DNA of 64,000 nucleotides from Irpex lacteus (Eukaryota > Basidiomycota > Agaricomycetes > Polyporales > Irpicaceae). The notes under the pieces were generated by a model. That model saw nothing but the letters and a program-made list of their open reading frames with translations. It was not told where the DNA came from and searched no databases. This document shows, piece by piece, positions 24,797 through 36,461 of the stretch. Positions within the stretch are counted from its first letter, which is position 1. The number at the start of each line of letters is the position of its first letter. Made by a program: the position numbers and the translations under genes. The stretch spans positions 620,001-684,000 of the forward strand of contig MQVO02000016.1 in assembly GCA_001986395.2 (NCBI GenBank). Direction: 5' to 3'.

Positions 24797-27700
24797 TTCG
24801 ACGGTCTGGAAAGAGTAACCTTGGGCACTGAAGTGAAAGGGGATGAGGGGACACTCTCAAGTCTCGAGTCAAACACTTTACAGCCAGTCCGAGTCGGGCA
24901 GAATAGATTTGATGGCGCTCGAGCGCGGATCGGTTCGCCGATGTGCGCGGTTCGCGTGCCTGAGGCGTGCACTACGTAATTGAACCGTTTTTTCTACTTT
25001 GAGAAGTTCAAGTTGCCACTTCGTCCTTGGAAGTCGACCAACTCCTGTCTCCGACACCGGAATGCAAGGTATGTCTTCCGTCGCACTGGAGAGATTTATA
25101 TGAACAACTTTTAACTTTGTCTTAGCTATATAAGATGCTCTCAATGCATATATCCGATTTATACATGGACGATCATTAAAACGCCTGCCAGTGAGAGAGT
25201 TTCGCAAACCTCCTCGCCCGGTATTTATACCGGAAGATCTGCATCCTGGACTTCTACTTCGCGCAATTGACCTTGCTGAAGTTGAGTGATTGCAGGCTTG
25301 TCGAAGAACGTAAACCATGCACGAGCAGCCGTCCGAAGTCTGCCTTGAGTGCATGTGCGCAAACCACCGTCCCTACTTTCTTCCTAGAAGACAGAAGGTG
25401 CACCTGGCCGTTACTTTAAATGACGACTTCTACAGCTCCGTATCCTTGAGGTTCTGCTGCCCGAGAGTAGAAGCTCCTATATAGCCATTGTGAGTCCGTT
25501 GCTGCTGCAACGGGTCCGTCGTATTAATTCTTTTCATTGCCTTTGCTCAGATCAGAGACCCTTCCATAGTCTAAAGCCTGATGGATGTAAAGGCCGCTAT
25601 CTGCTGTAGTAGAAGACCGCACTCCAGATATAACGGGCGACCGCTCTTCCAGCTAACGAGGGCCACAGTCCAGCACTTAATCGCATATAGTCACCTACTC
25701 ATCTTCTCTCATTAGCGGGACAGCGCCCTCTGGTGAGCATATCCATAATGCTAATATACGCCTATTGTACTGATGGATCATGTTGTCTAATCAATTTTTC
25801 TAGACATCGAAGGTCATACGCTGCCTCCTCAGCTGTCCTTAAGCCTGCATACCCAGCGACAGATATTCTTCAAGCCTTTCCACGGCGTACTCTTAGTAAA
25901 CCCTACCGAGCACAGTTTTTTTTTCATAATCTCCACCATCAGCTTCCACACTCAAAAAATTCCGGTACTCGGCACATCTTCCTTCAAGATTTCCATCTGG
26001 AGGTACCAGGCATCCTAGGCCCGGTAAGATGAAGTATTAGTACGCCACCTCATCTTACCAAGAATTCTCTTACCGGTGCCGGCGATATCAAGTTCTTCAA
26101 GATCGGAACCCTCGTACCCAAGCTTCTCAGAAAATATCACAGCGTTCGTCAGATATTACCGGTACGGTGCGCAGGCCGCTGTTATTATTGTTGTCCGCTG
26201 GTGCTGCGTTCATATAGGAGGGCCGAAACGAATCACAGACTCTGCTGATTCATGTAGGGTTTCCGGTGCGTATGGCGACCTTTCCCGGGCATGTTCTGTG
26301 CAACAGCTCTTACAATAACTTTTGCAGCTGGGATAATTTGTGCCTGGCTTCACAGATGCTGAAGCAGTTCACAATCAATTCCGAACCGTAGCGGTCGCAA
26401 TTTTATGCTACGTCTATCGGCTGCAGTTACGAAGTACAAAAATATAACAACTGTGCACAACTCAAGCTGCGTAAGTTCTTCATTTATATTCATGATAATC
26501 TTACTGTGCTTTCTAATCAGTCGAATCTCGTACCGAGTCATTCATTCATGTTCTCCACCAAAACTTGGCTCAAACTGCGTACAGTATCATCTCGGGCACG
26601 TCAGGTATGACTGGACCGGACATATTAAATGCGCGCATGGTACCGTTTCATTATCGTTCATGCCTATTCTTCATAGAACGTGGACTACGTGACTCTGGTG
26701 CGTTTACTGTCCGACTCTGTCATCTCCGGCTGAAGCCTTCAACTCACCTTCACAAGCAGGAAAATCCCTGGTCGAGTATACTTAAAGGGCGTACTTGAGG
26801 CAACGGAAATAACGGCGCTATAGCGAGCTCCATACCCTTCTACTTTTCCGACGCATCATCGCTCATGCCCTCAGCTGCGAGTCATACACAACCTGGTGGC
26901 ACGTCTGGAGAAAGGGTGTAGGGTTCGCGCAGTGGAGACGGTACGCATTGTCATTCTTCATTTCACTTGGCGCCGTAGTACACTTCCAAGTTTTCCAGAT
27001 TTGAGAACGTTTGACTGGGGCAAGGTTCTGCGGCCCGCGCGCCGTTCTAGATATGTGTTACGCAGCCTCGTCGCTACTTCCAGGCTCTGGTTCTGTTATT
27101 CACTAACGTCCTAGTCCTTTACCAGCCACAGACTTCTACCAGGGGAACGCAACGCCCGAGGCGCATGTTGCAACCCTTGGGCGGTCCACCTGTCGGATTC
27201 TGTTCTGTCAGCCGCAGATGTGGGTCGATTCTCACAACTGTGCGAGAACGTTTGCCTCGAGCTACTTCTGGCGGCACCAGATCTGTCGCTGTTCTATGAA
27301 CTTCTGACAATGGCAGTCTCGTGCGGCGTAAGTATACCTGGGCGATCAATGTCCAATAAGGCGTCGCGGTCGACACGCGATCTGGCCTGATCGATAGGAT
27401 AGTCTACGGCGAATACCACTCCAATACTGCATGCGAGCTCTCTAGGACGACGAGTATCTAGCTTTCCACTCCAGCACGCGTCATCCATAGCATAGTTCTC
27501 TGGATAGAGATTCATTCTCGACCTCGTCTCGGCCTGCAATTCTGCCCAAATGGCAGCCACCGATGGCCTTGATTTCGTCATTGGACCTCTGAGGCACAAT
27601 AGAGGTAAGATGCACCGTTTCTGCGCCCTACTTACAGCAGTACCAGCTGACTTGGCATGGCCATCTGTTTTGGGCGGTTTGTTCCGCGCATCCCTAGGGT

Positions 27701-28242
27701 TTCTGGACGAAACTCTGGACAGCCGCCTCATTGACTCCTCGGCCTCTCAGGTGTAGAGTGACAGATCTGTGAACCTGCCGGGACCATCGCCGTCAAATCG
27801 CCGTAAGAGGTGGGAGCAGATCCCCCAAGTTGGACGAGGGCTGCTTCGTTTTGGCTCACGTTCATTCGGGACTTGCCTGTTGTATCTGTGAGCAACCTCG
27901 TGGGCAGGCATGACAGCCAAGGCAAATCGTTTCATTAATTCATCTCCACAGCTGCAGAGGGTGCGAGAGACTGTTACCCCAGCGCAGCAAGCGCAGACGG
28001 CACGGATCACTTGCCATCTTCCTGAGATGAACCGAGGCGCCCATGTGCTTCAGGGCAGACCCTTTCCATAAAAGGCAAATAACGTGGCGGTAACCCGAGA
28101 AAATTCTAGGCAGGCGTGCGGTCGAGTCTGTCCGGCCGTCTCCTCCGCACAGTCGCAACGCCGCGTGGGCACTCTCCCTATCTGCTCTTAGGGCGACAAG
28201 CGTCGTGGACCGTCTCCATCCCCCTCTTCTCCTCTAACCACC
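24797..28242. other. Mostly gene-free stretch with a weak coding island
   Basis: No gene can be named in this 3.4-kb block. Around 25800-26700 there are open segments that read like exons, for instance 26063-26161 (GAGDIKFFKIGTLVPKLLRK), which joins in phase to an upstream segment ending VPGILGP at 26023 through a 39-bp GT-AG gap, and a frame near 26560-26700 containing AYSIISGTSGMTGPDILNAR. They do not assemble into a recognised family and the intron is very short. Longer open frames at 27294-27731 (minus) and 27550-27756 (plus) overlap and have no similarity I can see. The last 200 bp are the promoter side of the peptidase gene. Confidence 0.35.
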
Positions 28243-31200
28243 ATGGCTCCCCCACCACCGCCCCCGCCGCCGCCTCCACCGCCTCTGTGTCTGCCCTTCA
28301 CAAAGAAGAAACCTAGGCGACTCACCTACTCAGATAAGGGCACTGTTCTCGAGGCTCCAAGCAGAGATGGCACAGAGTCTTATAACTCTAAGCGATCCAG
28401 TATCGGTCGCCTCGAACGCGCAAACTCCTACTCCCCCACCGCTACTCTCACCTCGCAAGCCGAGAAGCTCACCTTCACTACCGATACCGAGGACTACAAC
28501 ATGCACCGACAAAGATTCGACGAAGCTCGAGAAATTCGACCTACTCTCAAGCGTGCGAACACGACCGCTACCAAGGTCGGCAGCACAACCAAGGGAGGCT
28601 CGAAGAAGTGGCCGACAGGGTATAGCTGGGGTTTGGGAAAGAAGGATAAAGAGATTCGACGAGACGAGGTTCCAGAACCTATGTACGACAGATCTCACAA
28701 CTCGTCGTCAGAGTCACGACCTCCCATGTACCAATCACCTCGTGGCTCTGCTAGCTCAAGACAAGAGCAAGGGTACTACCCACCCGAAAGCGAAGGCCTG
28801 AGCTATACCGACCGTGTCGCACCCACTCGATCGAATACATTTAGATCGAACATTACGCAAACGAGCAACGCGAGCAAGGAGACCAAGGTCTCTGTCGATA
28901 GCAAGTTCACCGGTCGCTTGACCTCCGACTCTGTCAGCACTCTCGTTGGCTCGTCACTCCAGCGCAAGACGGAAGATGTCGATCCACGTAGTCAACCGAG
29001 AGTGGACACGACTGAGCGACTGGAGGCTCTAAGAGACTTGATGGACAAGCATGGCCTTGAATACTAGTATGTTTTCCGTATATCTCTCTGCGTCGATCGA
29101 GGCTCAAACTCCGTACAGCATAGTTCCCAGCGAAGATGCTCATGGCTCTGAATACGTTGCCGTCAAAGACAAGCGAAGGGAATGGATATCAGGGTGCGTC
29201 CTACCGATCTTTACCAGTCTTCAGCTTCCCTATTGACCTAAGAATAGGTTCACCGGATCGTCTGGTCTAGCCATCGTGGGCAAAACCGAGGCTTTCGTAG
29301 CAACAGACTCTCGATACTGGATACAAGCCAGACAAGAGCTTGACCGTAACTGGCATATCGTGAAGGTCGGCTCTGTCGACGGACCAAGCGACTGGGTCGA
29401 TTGGCTCGTCGAACGGGTGCACGACTGTAAAGTCGGCATCGATGCTCGTCTGCTCTCGTACGAGAAAGCTACGCTGCTCAACACCAAGCTTCAGGACAAG
29501 AAGGCGAAGCTGTACTATCCACCTCAAAACCTCATCGACCTGATCTGGAAAGAGAAGCCGCCACGGTCTCCTGAGCCTGTCTTTGTTCAACCGATGAAGC
29601 TGGCCGGACAGGAGGCAGGCGCAAAGATTGCCAAGTTGCGCGCATGGATCAAGGCTCAGCCTCCATCACTTGCAGCGTACCCGAAGGGACCCCCGACTCC
29701 CGCCCAGTTTCAAGAAGGAATGTTGGTTTCGAACCTTGCTGCAATAGGTGTGTCCGATTGTCTTTACGTCGGGAAGAATCTTTACTTACTCCCCTCCAGC
29801 GTGGCTTCTGAATTTGCGAGGAGACGACATTCCTTTTAACCCGGTCTTCCACTCCTACCTCTTCATCTCCTCAGAGATGGCCGTTCTCTTCATTGAACCC
29901 CAGAAGATCACCCCAGACGTCGATGACTACCTCACCTCCATCAATGTCAGTAATCGTCCATATAATGACATATGGACTTTCCTTCGCGGGAAGTCGTGGG
30001 GTCCGGGCAAGGTAAGCGCAATCCATCTCACTTCTATTACTCGATAGCCGACTGATCATCTATGAATAGGTCATTATCACTCCACAGACCTCCTACGCCA
30101 TCGCCCTCATGTTGACCAGCCTTCACTACACTGTCCTGCCTTCAATCATCGAGGTGTGGAAAGCCATCAAGAATGAAGCAGAAATCACCGGCATGAAGGC
30201 CGCGTACATTCGCGATGGCGTCGCATACGTGAAGTGGCTGGCCTGGCTCGAGTACAAGATGAGTCAAGGCTACGACATCACGGAGTACGAGGCTGCCTGG
30301 CGTCTCACGGAGTTCCGACGCAAAGGCAAGAATTACATGGGGCTCGCATACGAGAACATCTCGGCTACAGGCAAGAACGCTGGTGAGTGGATATACGCCG
30401 AGTTTGTATCGCATGATCGGTATATTGACTTGATTGGGTTTGCTGTTTTGAATAGCTCTGCCGCACTATGTTCCCCGCAAGGCAGACGAGGTCATGCTCA
30501 GCCGAAACGAGCCCTACCTGAAGTGAGTTGGGCATGTCCGATCTGATTGATTGTGTTCAGTGCTGACCTATCGATGATAGCGATTCGGGAGGACAATACC
30601 GTGATGGCACCTGCGATACCACCAGAACTGTTCATTTCGGGCGACCTACCCAAGAACAATGCGAAGCCTTCACCAGGGTGCTTCAAGGCCATGTGCGCAC
30701 AGATCCCTGTATTTGCGCTGCGATTTTGGTGTGCTAATAATTTCGGTCTATGTAGATTGCCATCGATAGCGCTATCTTCCCCGAAGGCACCACGGGAGCG
30801 CAACTCGACGTTCTCGCCCGGAGAGCGTTGTGGCAGGACGGTCTCAATTATATGGTGAGTATTACGTGAGCTTTCTTGTCTTCAGAATCTTATGCTTGGC
30901 GCTCTTCTTAGCATGGGACTGGTCACGGCTTCGGGTCATTCCTCAATGTACACGAGGGACCTCACGGCTTCAGCAGCGCCGTCCCCCTAGAGCCCGGACA
31001 TGTCATCACTAATGAACCAGGCTTCTGTGAGTAGTCATCTTACGGTAGAATAAGCTCTAAAGCGTGTAACTGACACTTATTATCAAATAGACAAGGAAGG
31101 TCACTGGGGCATGCGCCTGGAGTCCGCACTGCTGGTCAGGCGGGTCAGAGTACGTGGTAACAACGTGTTTTGCTCTTGCTTTTTCTGACGTAAAGTTGTG

Positions 31201-31523
31201 ATAGACAAAGGGCGAATACAACGGTGACATTTGGCTAGGGTTCGAGCGTCTCACTTGTGTCCCTATACAGACCAAGATGGTGAAGGACGCCATGCTGTCC
31301 AAGGAAGAACGCCAGTGGTTGAAGGTACGTACACTGCATTTTCGCGCAGTACTCAGCTGACGATGTGTTTGTTCTGCAGGACCACAATAGGCGCTGCCTT
31401 GAAGTCCTTGAGCCCTACTTGCGAGACGACAAGCGCGCTTTGAAGTGGCTTCAGCGCGAAGCAGGGCGTGGTATTGGCGTCGCTGGCCCAGGTCCTGGTG
31501 GCATTCACATAGACTGGGACTAA
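28243..31523 (+). CDS. Xaa-Pro aminopeptidase with long N-terminal extension
   Basis: Twelve exons (first 28243-29066, last 31380-31523) with clean phases give an intact 879-residue protein. The C-terminal ~610 residues are an M24B aminopeptidase P, which removes an N-terminal residue preceding proline using two metal ions. The creatinase-like N domain begins near [20 protein letters not shown] and [15 protein letters not shown]; the catalytic domain carries the metal ligands in [16 protein letters not shown] (two Asp), [17 protein letters not shown] (His), [17 protein letters not shown] (Glu) and GFERLTCVP (Glu). Family members usually have 600-700 residues. Here ~265 residues precede the enzyme: a run of 12 prolines right after MA, a basic [16 protein letters not shown] segment, and a Ser/Arg/Thr-rich disordered region. 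No signal peptide or membrane segment is seen, so a cytosolic location is likely. The extension is in the same exon as the first part of the enzyme, so it is not a splice artefact of my model, although translation could also start at a later ATG. Confidence 0.93.
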
Positions 31524-32515
31524 GCGTCCTTCCTCTTCACACCTCTTTTCCCCGTCTTCTAACCTGCCTCCACTCATACCTCGTTTCTCAAATCCGTTGC
31601 GCCACACCTATCCTCACCTCTACACCATCTTCTCTGGTCTATACCTGCTTTATCTCTTTTCTATTGTCTATTTGGCTCGGCTGACTGTACCATTACACAA
31701 CGCCCTATCCTCCAGCCCTCCCACCCCACCACCACCGCCCTCGACAACTAAAAGGGAGCGAGGCAATACATGCTAGCCTCACTTCCCTTGCGAGACACCT
31801 CATCCCTCCCGTGGATCTCTTTCTCTCGATCTCTCTTTGGCTTTTCTGGTTCGTATGTATATATTCTGACTCTCGCATCTACTCTACAGACTCCTACTTT
31901 TCTTCCTGACTTATTGCTTATTCGAAAGCACTTCCTCCTTTCGTTGTACTTCGATTAACCACCATCCTATCCCTCGCCCACGTTCGTTGTAGTTTGAACG
32001 GTTGTGTTATGCTTCTTTCTTTATCTCCAGTGTTAGGTATACTAGAGACCTTGGTGTTTGACAGCTCTGGCATTTGCTCGGAGTCTTTGTTACGTAGATT
32101 AGCGATGAATGGAATTTTATGGAGTATGGACGCAATACGCTATTCGTCTGACTATCGGACCACTGGACGGATGCTTCATGGCACTGTACCCCGGCTGCTA
32201 CTGCATGTATCGCTCGCAACATTCCGTTCATCATCGGTGTCCAACTATCGCTACCGTCGTGCATCCAGACTCAAGACGTGGTATTAATTAGAGCAATTAC
32301 AACATAACGACGACAAGTTGACAGCGAGTTTGAGCAAAAATGACAACAGATGGTATGGACGTGAAGAGGTATAAAGCAGTAACGGTATGATATATAGATA
32401 CTCAACCATTCAGTCGAATAAGTTGGCAGGCAGCATGATACAGGTCGTAACGGCATCATGCATCAGGACTTTGCATTTCGGGGAGCCAAGGAGAAGGAAG
32501 CTTTTGCGTTCAAGT
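31524..32515. other. Convergent intergenic region
   Basis: This region lies between two convergent stops. The first ~450 bases are strongly pyrimidine-rich on the plus strand (with a C-rich stretch near 31711-31740) and look like the peptidase 3' UTR. No gene, RNA or repeat is supported in the remainder. Confidence 0.45.
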
Positions 32516-34716
32516 TCATGAGAGGCCGATAGAGTTCATATGAGAGCGCATTATGGCCTCGCCGACTGACAGATGGAAAAGTAGAAATATGGATGTGAGC
32601 GATTGTGCAGGTATCGTCGGCGGAGATGGTTTGGAGGGTGCTTACCGTTGATGATTATACTCTGGGTGGCTTTGATGTCCAGCATCGACGTGAAGTGCTG
32701 AAGGGAGCGTCAGAATCGGTGCCTCAGCTCGGATCAGGGTGAACATATGGGCGTTGGGCGATGACCGAAGAGGCGCAGAGAGAAGGAGTGCGCGAAACGA
32801 AATAGGCAATGACTTACTGTGTACAATGCCCGATTCGACACATCCCTCCGTTTATGTGTCTGTATGAAGTGCGCACGGAAGTACTCAGACACTTCGTCGT
32901 AGGTATTTGGTCGGTCGCCGAACGATGAGATGCTACAATATCAGGTTTCAGTCAGTTTCCGTTCCTCAACTCGAACAGAAGTGGCCTATACAAGCGAATA
33001 GAAGGGAAGACTCACAACTTGCGAACTTTAATCCCGGACTCGAGCTTCTTCTTCAACAGATCGGCCTTGTTCAGCATCAGAACCAAGGCAGCTTTCGAGA
33101 GTAGCTTGTTCTGGCATATTGCCGTGAATAGCTGAAGCGAGTCGTCAATTCTGTTCGTTCGAGGGTCTTCATCCAGGTACTGTGCATGCAGAAATGAAGT
33201 CAGTTCTGAGTGGAGTGTTATGGGAACCGAGGGCATCACCATACCTGATCGAAGGCACTCATGGGTGCGAGGAAGATGATCGCAGTCGCTAGGAAAACAG
33301 TAGTCTCATCAGTGAAACGAAGAAGATGGATGCACAAGGATCCGCAACGTGACGTTTCTCGTGATCGAAATGTAGAACTAGCTTCGAAAACCCACTCACC
33401 GTCCTCAAAGTAAGGAACCCAGGCATGTCGTTGTCCTCTCTGAAGGCAAGCGTATACGAAGTTAGCAGCTACTAATCCAGAAGCTACATGGACACTTACA
33501 GCTCCGCCGACATCGTACAGAAGCCAGTTGAAGGATACTCCTCCGATGTCGATGTCAAACGAATGTTCCTGCACCCCCAGGGTTTGAAGTCGTACGTGCA
33601 GGATGTCGTCTATACGCCGTTAACACATGCATTTAAGGCAGTATGACGCAAAGACTCACCTGTTGATGGAAGATACCCGGGTTCCGCAATCCGCTCAATC
33701 TCATCCAAGAAACTGGCACGGCACCGCGAATCAGCATGGGACTCATGATTCAGCTGACCACCAGCAAATGGAACCGAACTCACAACGCCGCACTCTCCTC
33801 CAACCTCACTTTGTTCGAGGACAACAACTTCTTCACAGTCGGGTGCCTCCAGAACTCTTCAATCTCCACCTTTGTCTCTTGTAGCAGTTGTGCAATGAGA
33901 TCGGTGGCATTTGTTGAGGCCGGCTGTGCTCGTATGTCTCCTATGGGCCACGTCCGGTTGGGGCTTATAAGGGTTTGCCAGCCCGCGCGGACGAATACTC
34001 CAGTCCGACCGCCGCTAACGGATATTCCGCCGGATACTTCTGAGGCGAGGTCATCCTCACGTGAGATAAGGCGAGATAACACAGTGTGAAGATCCTGTAA
34101 GTCGGAGGGCCAGGAGAGGTTGCCGACTACGGTGGTTGAGCTGATGGAGGAGCTGCCGGAGAAAGAGGATGAGCCCGCGACTTGCAGAGGATCTCCTGAG
34201 TTCGTGAAAGTGCCAGGTGTCTGAGGCTCTCCAGGAGATAGAGATGCTCCTGCAGAAGAGTATTGACGATCGAGCTCTTCAAAGAGCATGCGCAAGGCCT
34301 TCAGGATGTTGGAGTAGACAATGGGTCGCCAGGAGGGTCGTTCGCGGTCCAAGGTTTGGGATGCATAGTAGAGCTGGAATTGCTTTTGAAGGGTGGATTT
34401 GCCAGACTCAGCTTGGCCGAGCAGCATTACTAGTAGGATAGTCAGCGAACACAAGCTTAGGCAGTGTGGTCACAGCAACAGCGTACCTTTGACCTCCCTT
34501 GACCTCTTCCTCTTCCGCAATTCACGCTCTACCTATGTGTTGGAACGGCCGTTGGGTATCAAACGACAAAGGGTTGACCATTACGCGACTTACACGTAGG
34601 CTTTCATCGATGGCTTGCGAAATCCTGCGCTGTTCCTCATCTCCCTTTGGTACATCGTCGCTGTTCCACAGCGTAGCGGCCGCGGTGGCGGGCGCACCAT
34701 TCGAAGACCTGCTCAT
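32516..34716 (-). CDS. Atypical heterotrimeric G-protein alpha subunit
   Basis: About eleven exons with GT-AG introns and matching phases give roughly 490 residues. G-alpha features are clear: the P-loop LLGQAESGKSTLQKQF, switch I HVRLQTLGV (Arg and Thr kept), switch II DVGGARGQRHAWVPYFED, ATAIIFLAPMSAFDQYL, NRIDDSLQLFTAIC, and the guanine-specificity motif LMLNKADLL. It departs from the canon in several ways. The catalytic glutamine of DVGGQ reads alanine; this Ala is the last codon of an exon ending in a GTAAGT donor. The helical domain carries a Ser/Gly-rich insert (around SGSSSISSTTVVGN), which explains the extra ~140 residues. The N-terminus MSRSSNG lacks the Gly2/Cys3 acylation site, the usual TCAT motif reads HFTSMLD, and the C-terminus ends MNSIGLS. 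Such divergent alpha subunits are known to be expanded in basidiomycetes; slow GTP hydrolysis and a lack of receptor coupling are inferences. It converges with the peptidase gene. Confidence 0.9.
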
Positions 34717-36461
34717 GGCGGTTGCGGCGAGGGTTACGGCAGGGCAGACATGAGGCTAGGATACTTATATTGCATGTTGGACGGATTTTGACGCGACAGC
34801 TCGAGTTATCCCACGAAGGGAGTATTCCGAAGGTCGATATCTTCTTCAAGCTCAGCAACTCGAGGGCGTCTATCTGCCTACACTCATATCCCAGGCACAG
34901 CCGCCGCTGATTGTCAGGCACTACCACCACGAGCTCCCTCTCCCTCATCCCATTTATTTCTGCGATCTCTGACTTTTGTATCTGACAACCATGAGACTTC
35001 TTAGGTATCTGCGCTGGGTCTCGTGCTGAGCCTGAGTCATGTTCAGGAAATATCGAGCACCAACGCTCCCACAGGACTGAGGATCGTCCCAATTCATCGC
35101 CCGTCATTCAACCATCATGTACATTCTTCATTGCGCTTCTACTGATACAGTAGCTCACCAGAAGCTCCGCTCATATTGCATCGCTCTTCGCAACTGTATA
35201 GTTGCGTCGGAGCTTCCCCGTCGATCCGTCTATTCCGAGCAAAGTTGCAACATGCGTGCATCACAGGTCTCACGAACAGAACAAGCAAGCAAAGGTACAA
35301 GTCTAGATGGCTATAGCTTCTCTTAAAAGGTATCGGCTGTATCTCAGAGCTGACTAGAACAATCGAGCTGGGTGTACCTCCACAATGATTCCGATTTGCC
35401 CGGAATCCAGTATCCATAAACCACCTCCACAATACTCTGTAGCCGTACCTCCCGAATCAACACACTCAATCATTGCTAGTGACACTGCATTCAGAAGAGT
35501 TCGTGGCCACATCACCCGAGGTCGCCTCACTGCAACATGGCGGTGCGACGCGCTGAGTGCTGAGTGAGGATCTCATTCAAAGAATGACATAGTGACATGG
35601 CTTGAGGACATTCGGCCCCTTTGGATGCGTGGTGCGTGTGAGAACATTATACCGTGTGCAATCTGCCGGCATAATCATTGTTGACAGAGAACCTGATTAT
35701 GCCGTACTAACTTCTGATTAACACTCAAAGAGGGAGTGGCATGAGGCTCCTTGCATCACGGGCTGATGCATATCATACGGGGACGCCGGAGCGAGTTGTT
35801 GCTGTAATACTGACGAAGCTTTATTGAGTGGGCGTCATCGCTAAACTGTGAACTTTGGAACGATTAGACGGTCACATTGCATACGGTAGAGCTAAGGCTT
35901 TGCTCTCCTTCCAAAGGGTTTGAGCGTTGGGAGCTTCATGTACTGTATGCGAAGTAAGCACTCGCCCATGTCTGGCCAGGGGCCTTAATTGGCATTGGGC
36001 GCCGTGTTCGAGTGATTGCCAGTTTCCTACAAGTAAACATGGCGTTTTATCTGAGCTGCTCTCAAAACAAACTAGCTTTGAACTTACTTCTGTATTTCAT
36101 AAGGCAAAAACGTCAACGCCATCGCACAGAGCGAATACGGGGAGCCGAACTAAGATACCTTCCTAACTTGGTACCCGTAAACCCTATTTGGGTATGGTCA
36201 CTTATAATCGGTTGCTTCCGAGCCGCTTTGATTGGATCTCACACAGCCAGCGTCTATCCACTTTTTTCGAGTGCTCTGTGAGGCCTAGAGAACGCATTCT
36301 CGACTCTCTTGTTCGCCGCCAACGACGACAACGAGCTCAAGGACCTATTCATCCAAGTCCTTGTCTCTCTCAAAACTATCTGTGTCAACACGTCTCAGAC
36401 CCGGCTGCAACCTCCACAAAAAGTCTCAAGCAGCGGATACAACTAAGGAAGAACAAGCAAG
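34717..36461. other. Divergent intergenic region, nothing recognised
   Basis: This 1.7-kb gap lies between the starts of the G-alpha gene (minus) and the Nog1 gene (plus). Open frames on the minus strand (to 35107) and plus strand (35927-36166, 36188-36535) have no recognisable content and probably cover UTRs. A short CT-rich run precedes the Nog1 start codon. Confidence 0.4.

Noticed and set aside
27294..27731. 145-codon minus-strand frame
   Set aside because: No recognised domain, no retroelement or transposase motif, and an overlapping plus-strand frame; kept only as part of the gene-free block.
34637..35107. 156-codon minus-strand frame over the G-alpha start
   Set aside because: It overlaps the true G-alpha first exon in another frame and is Cys/Arg-rich without any family match; it is probably 5' UTR.
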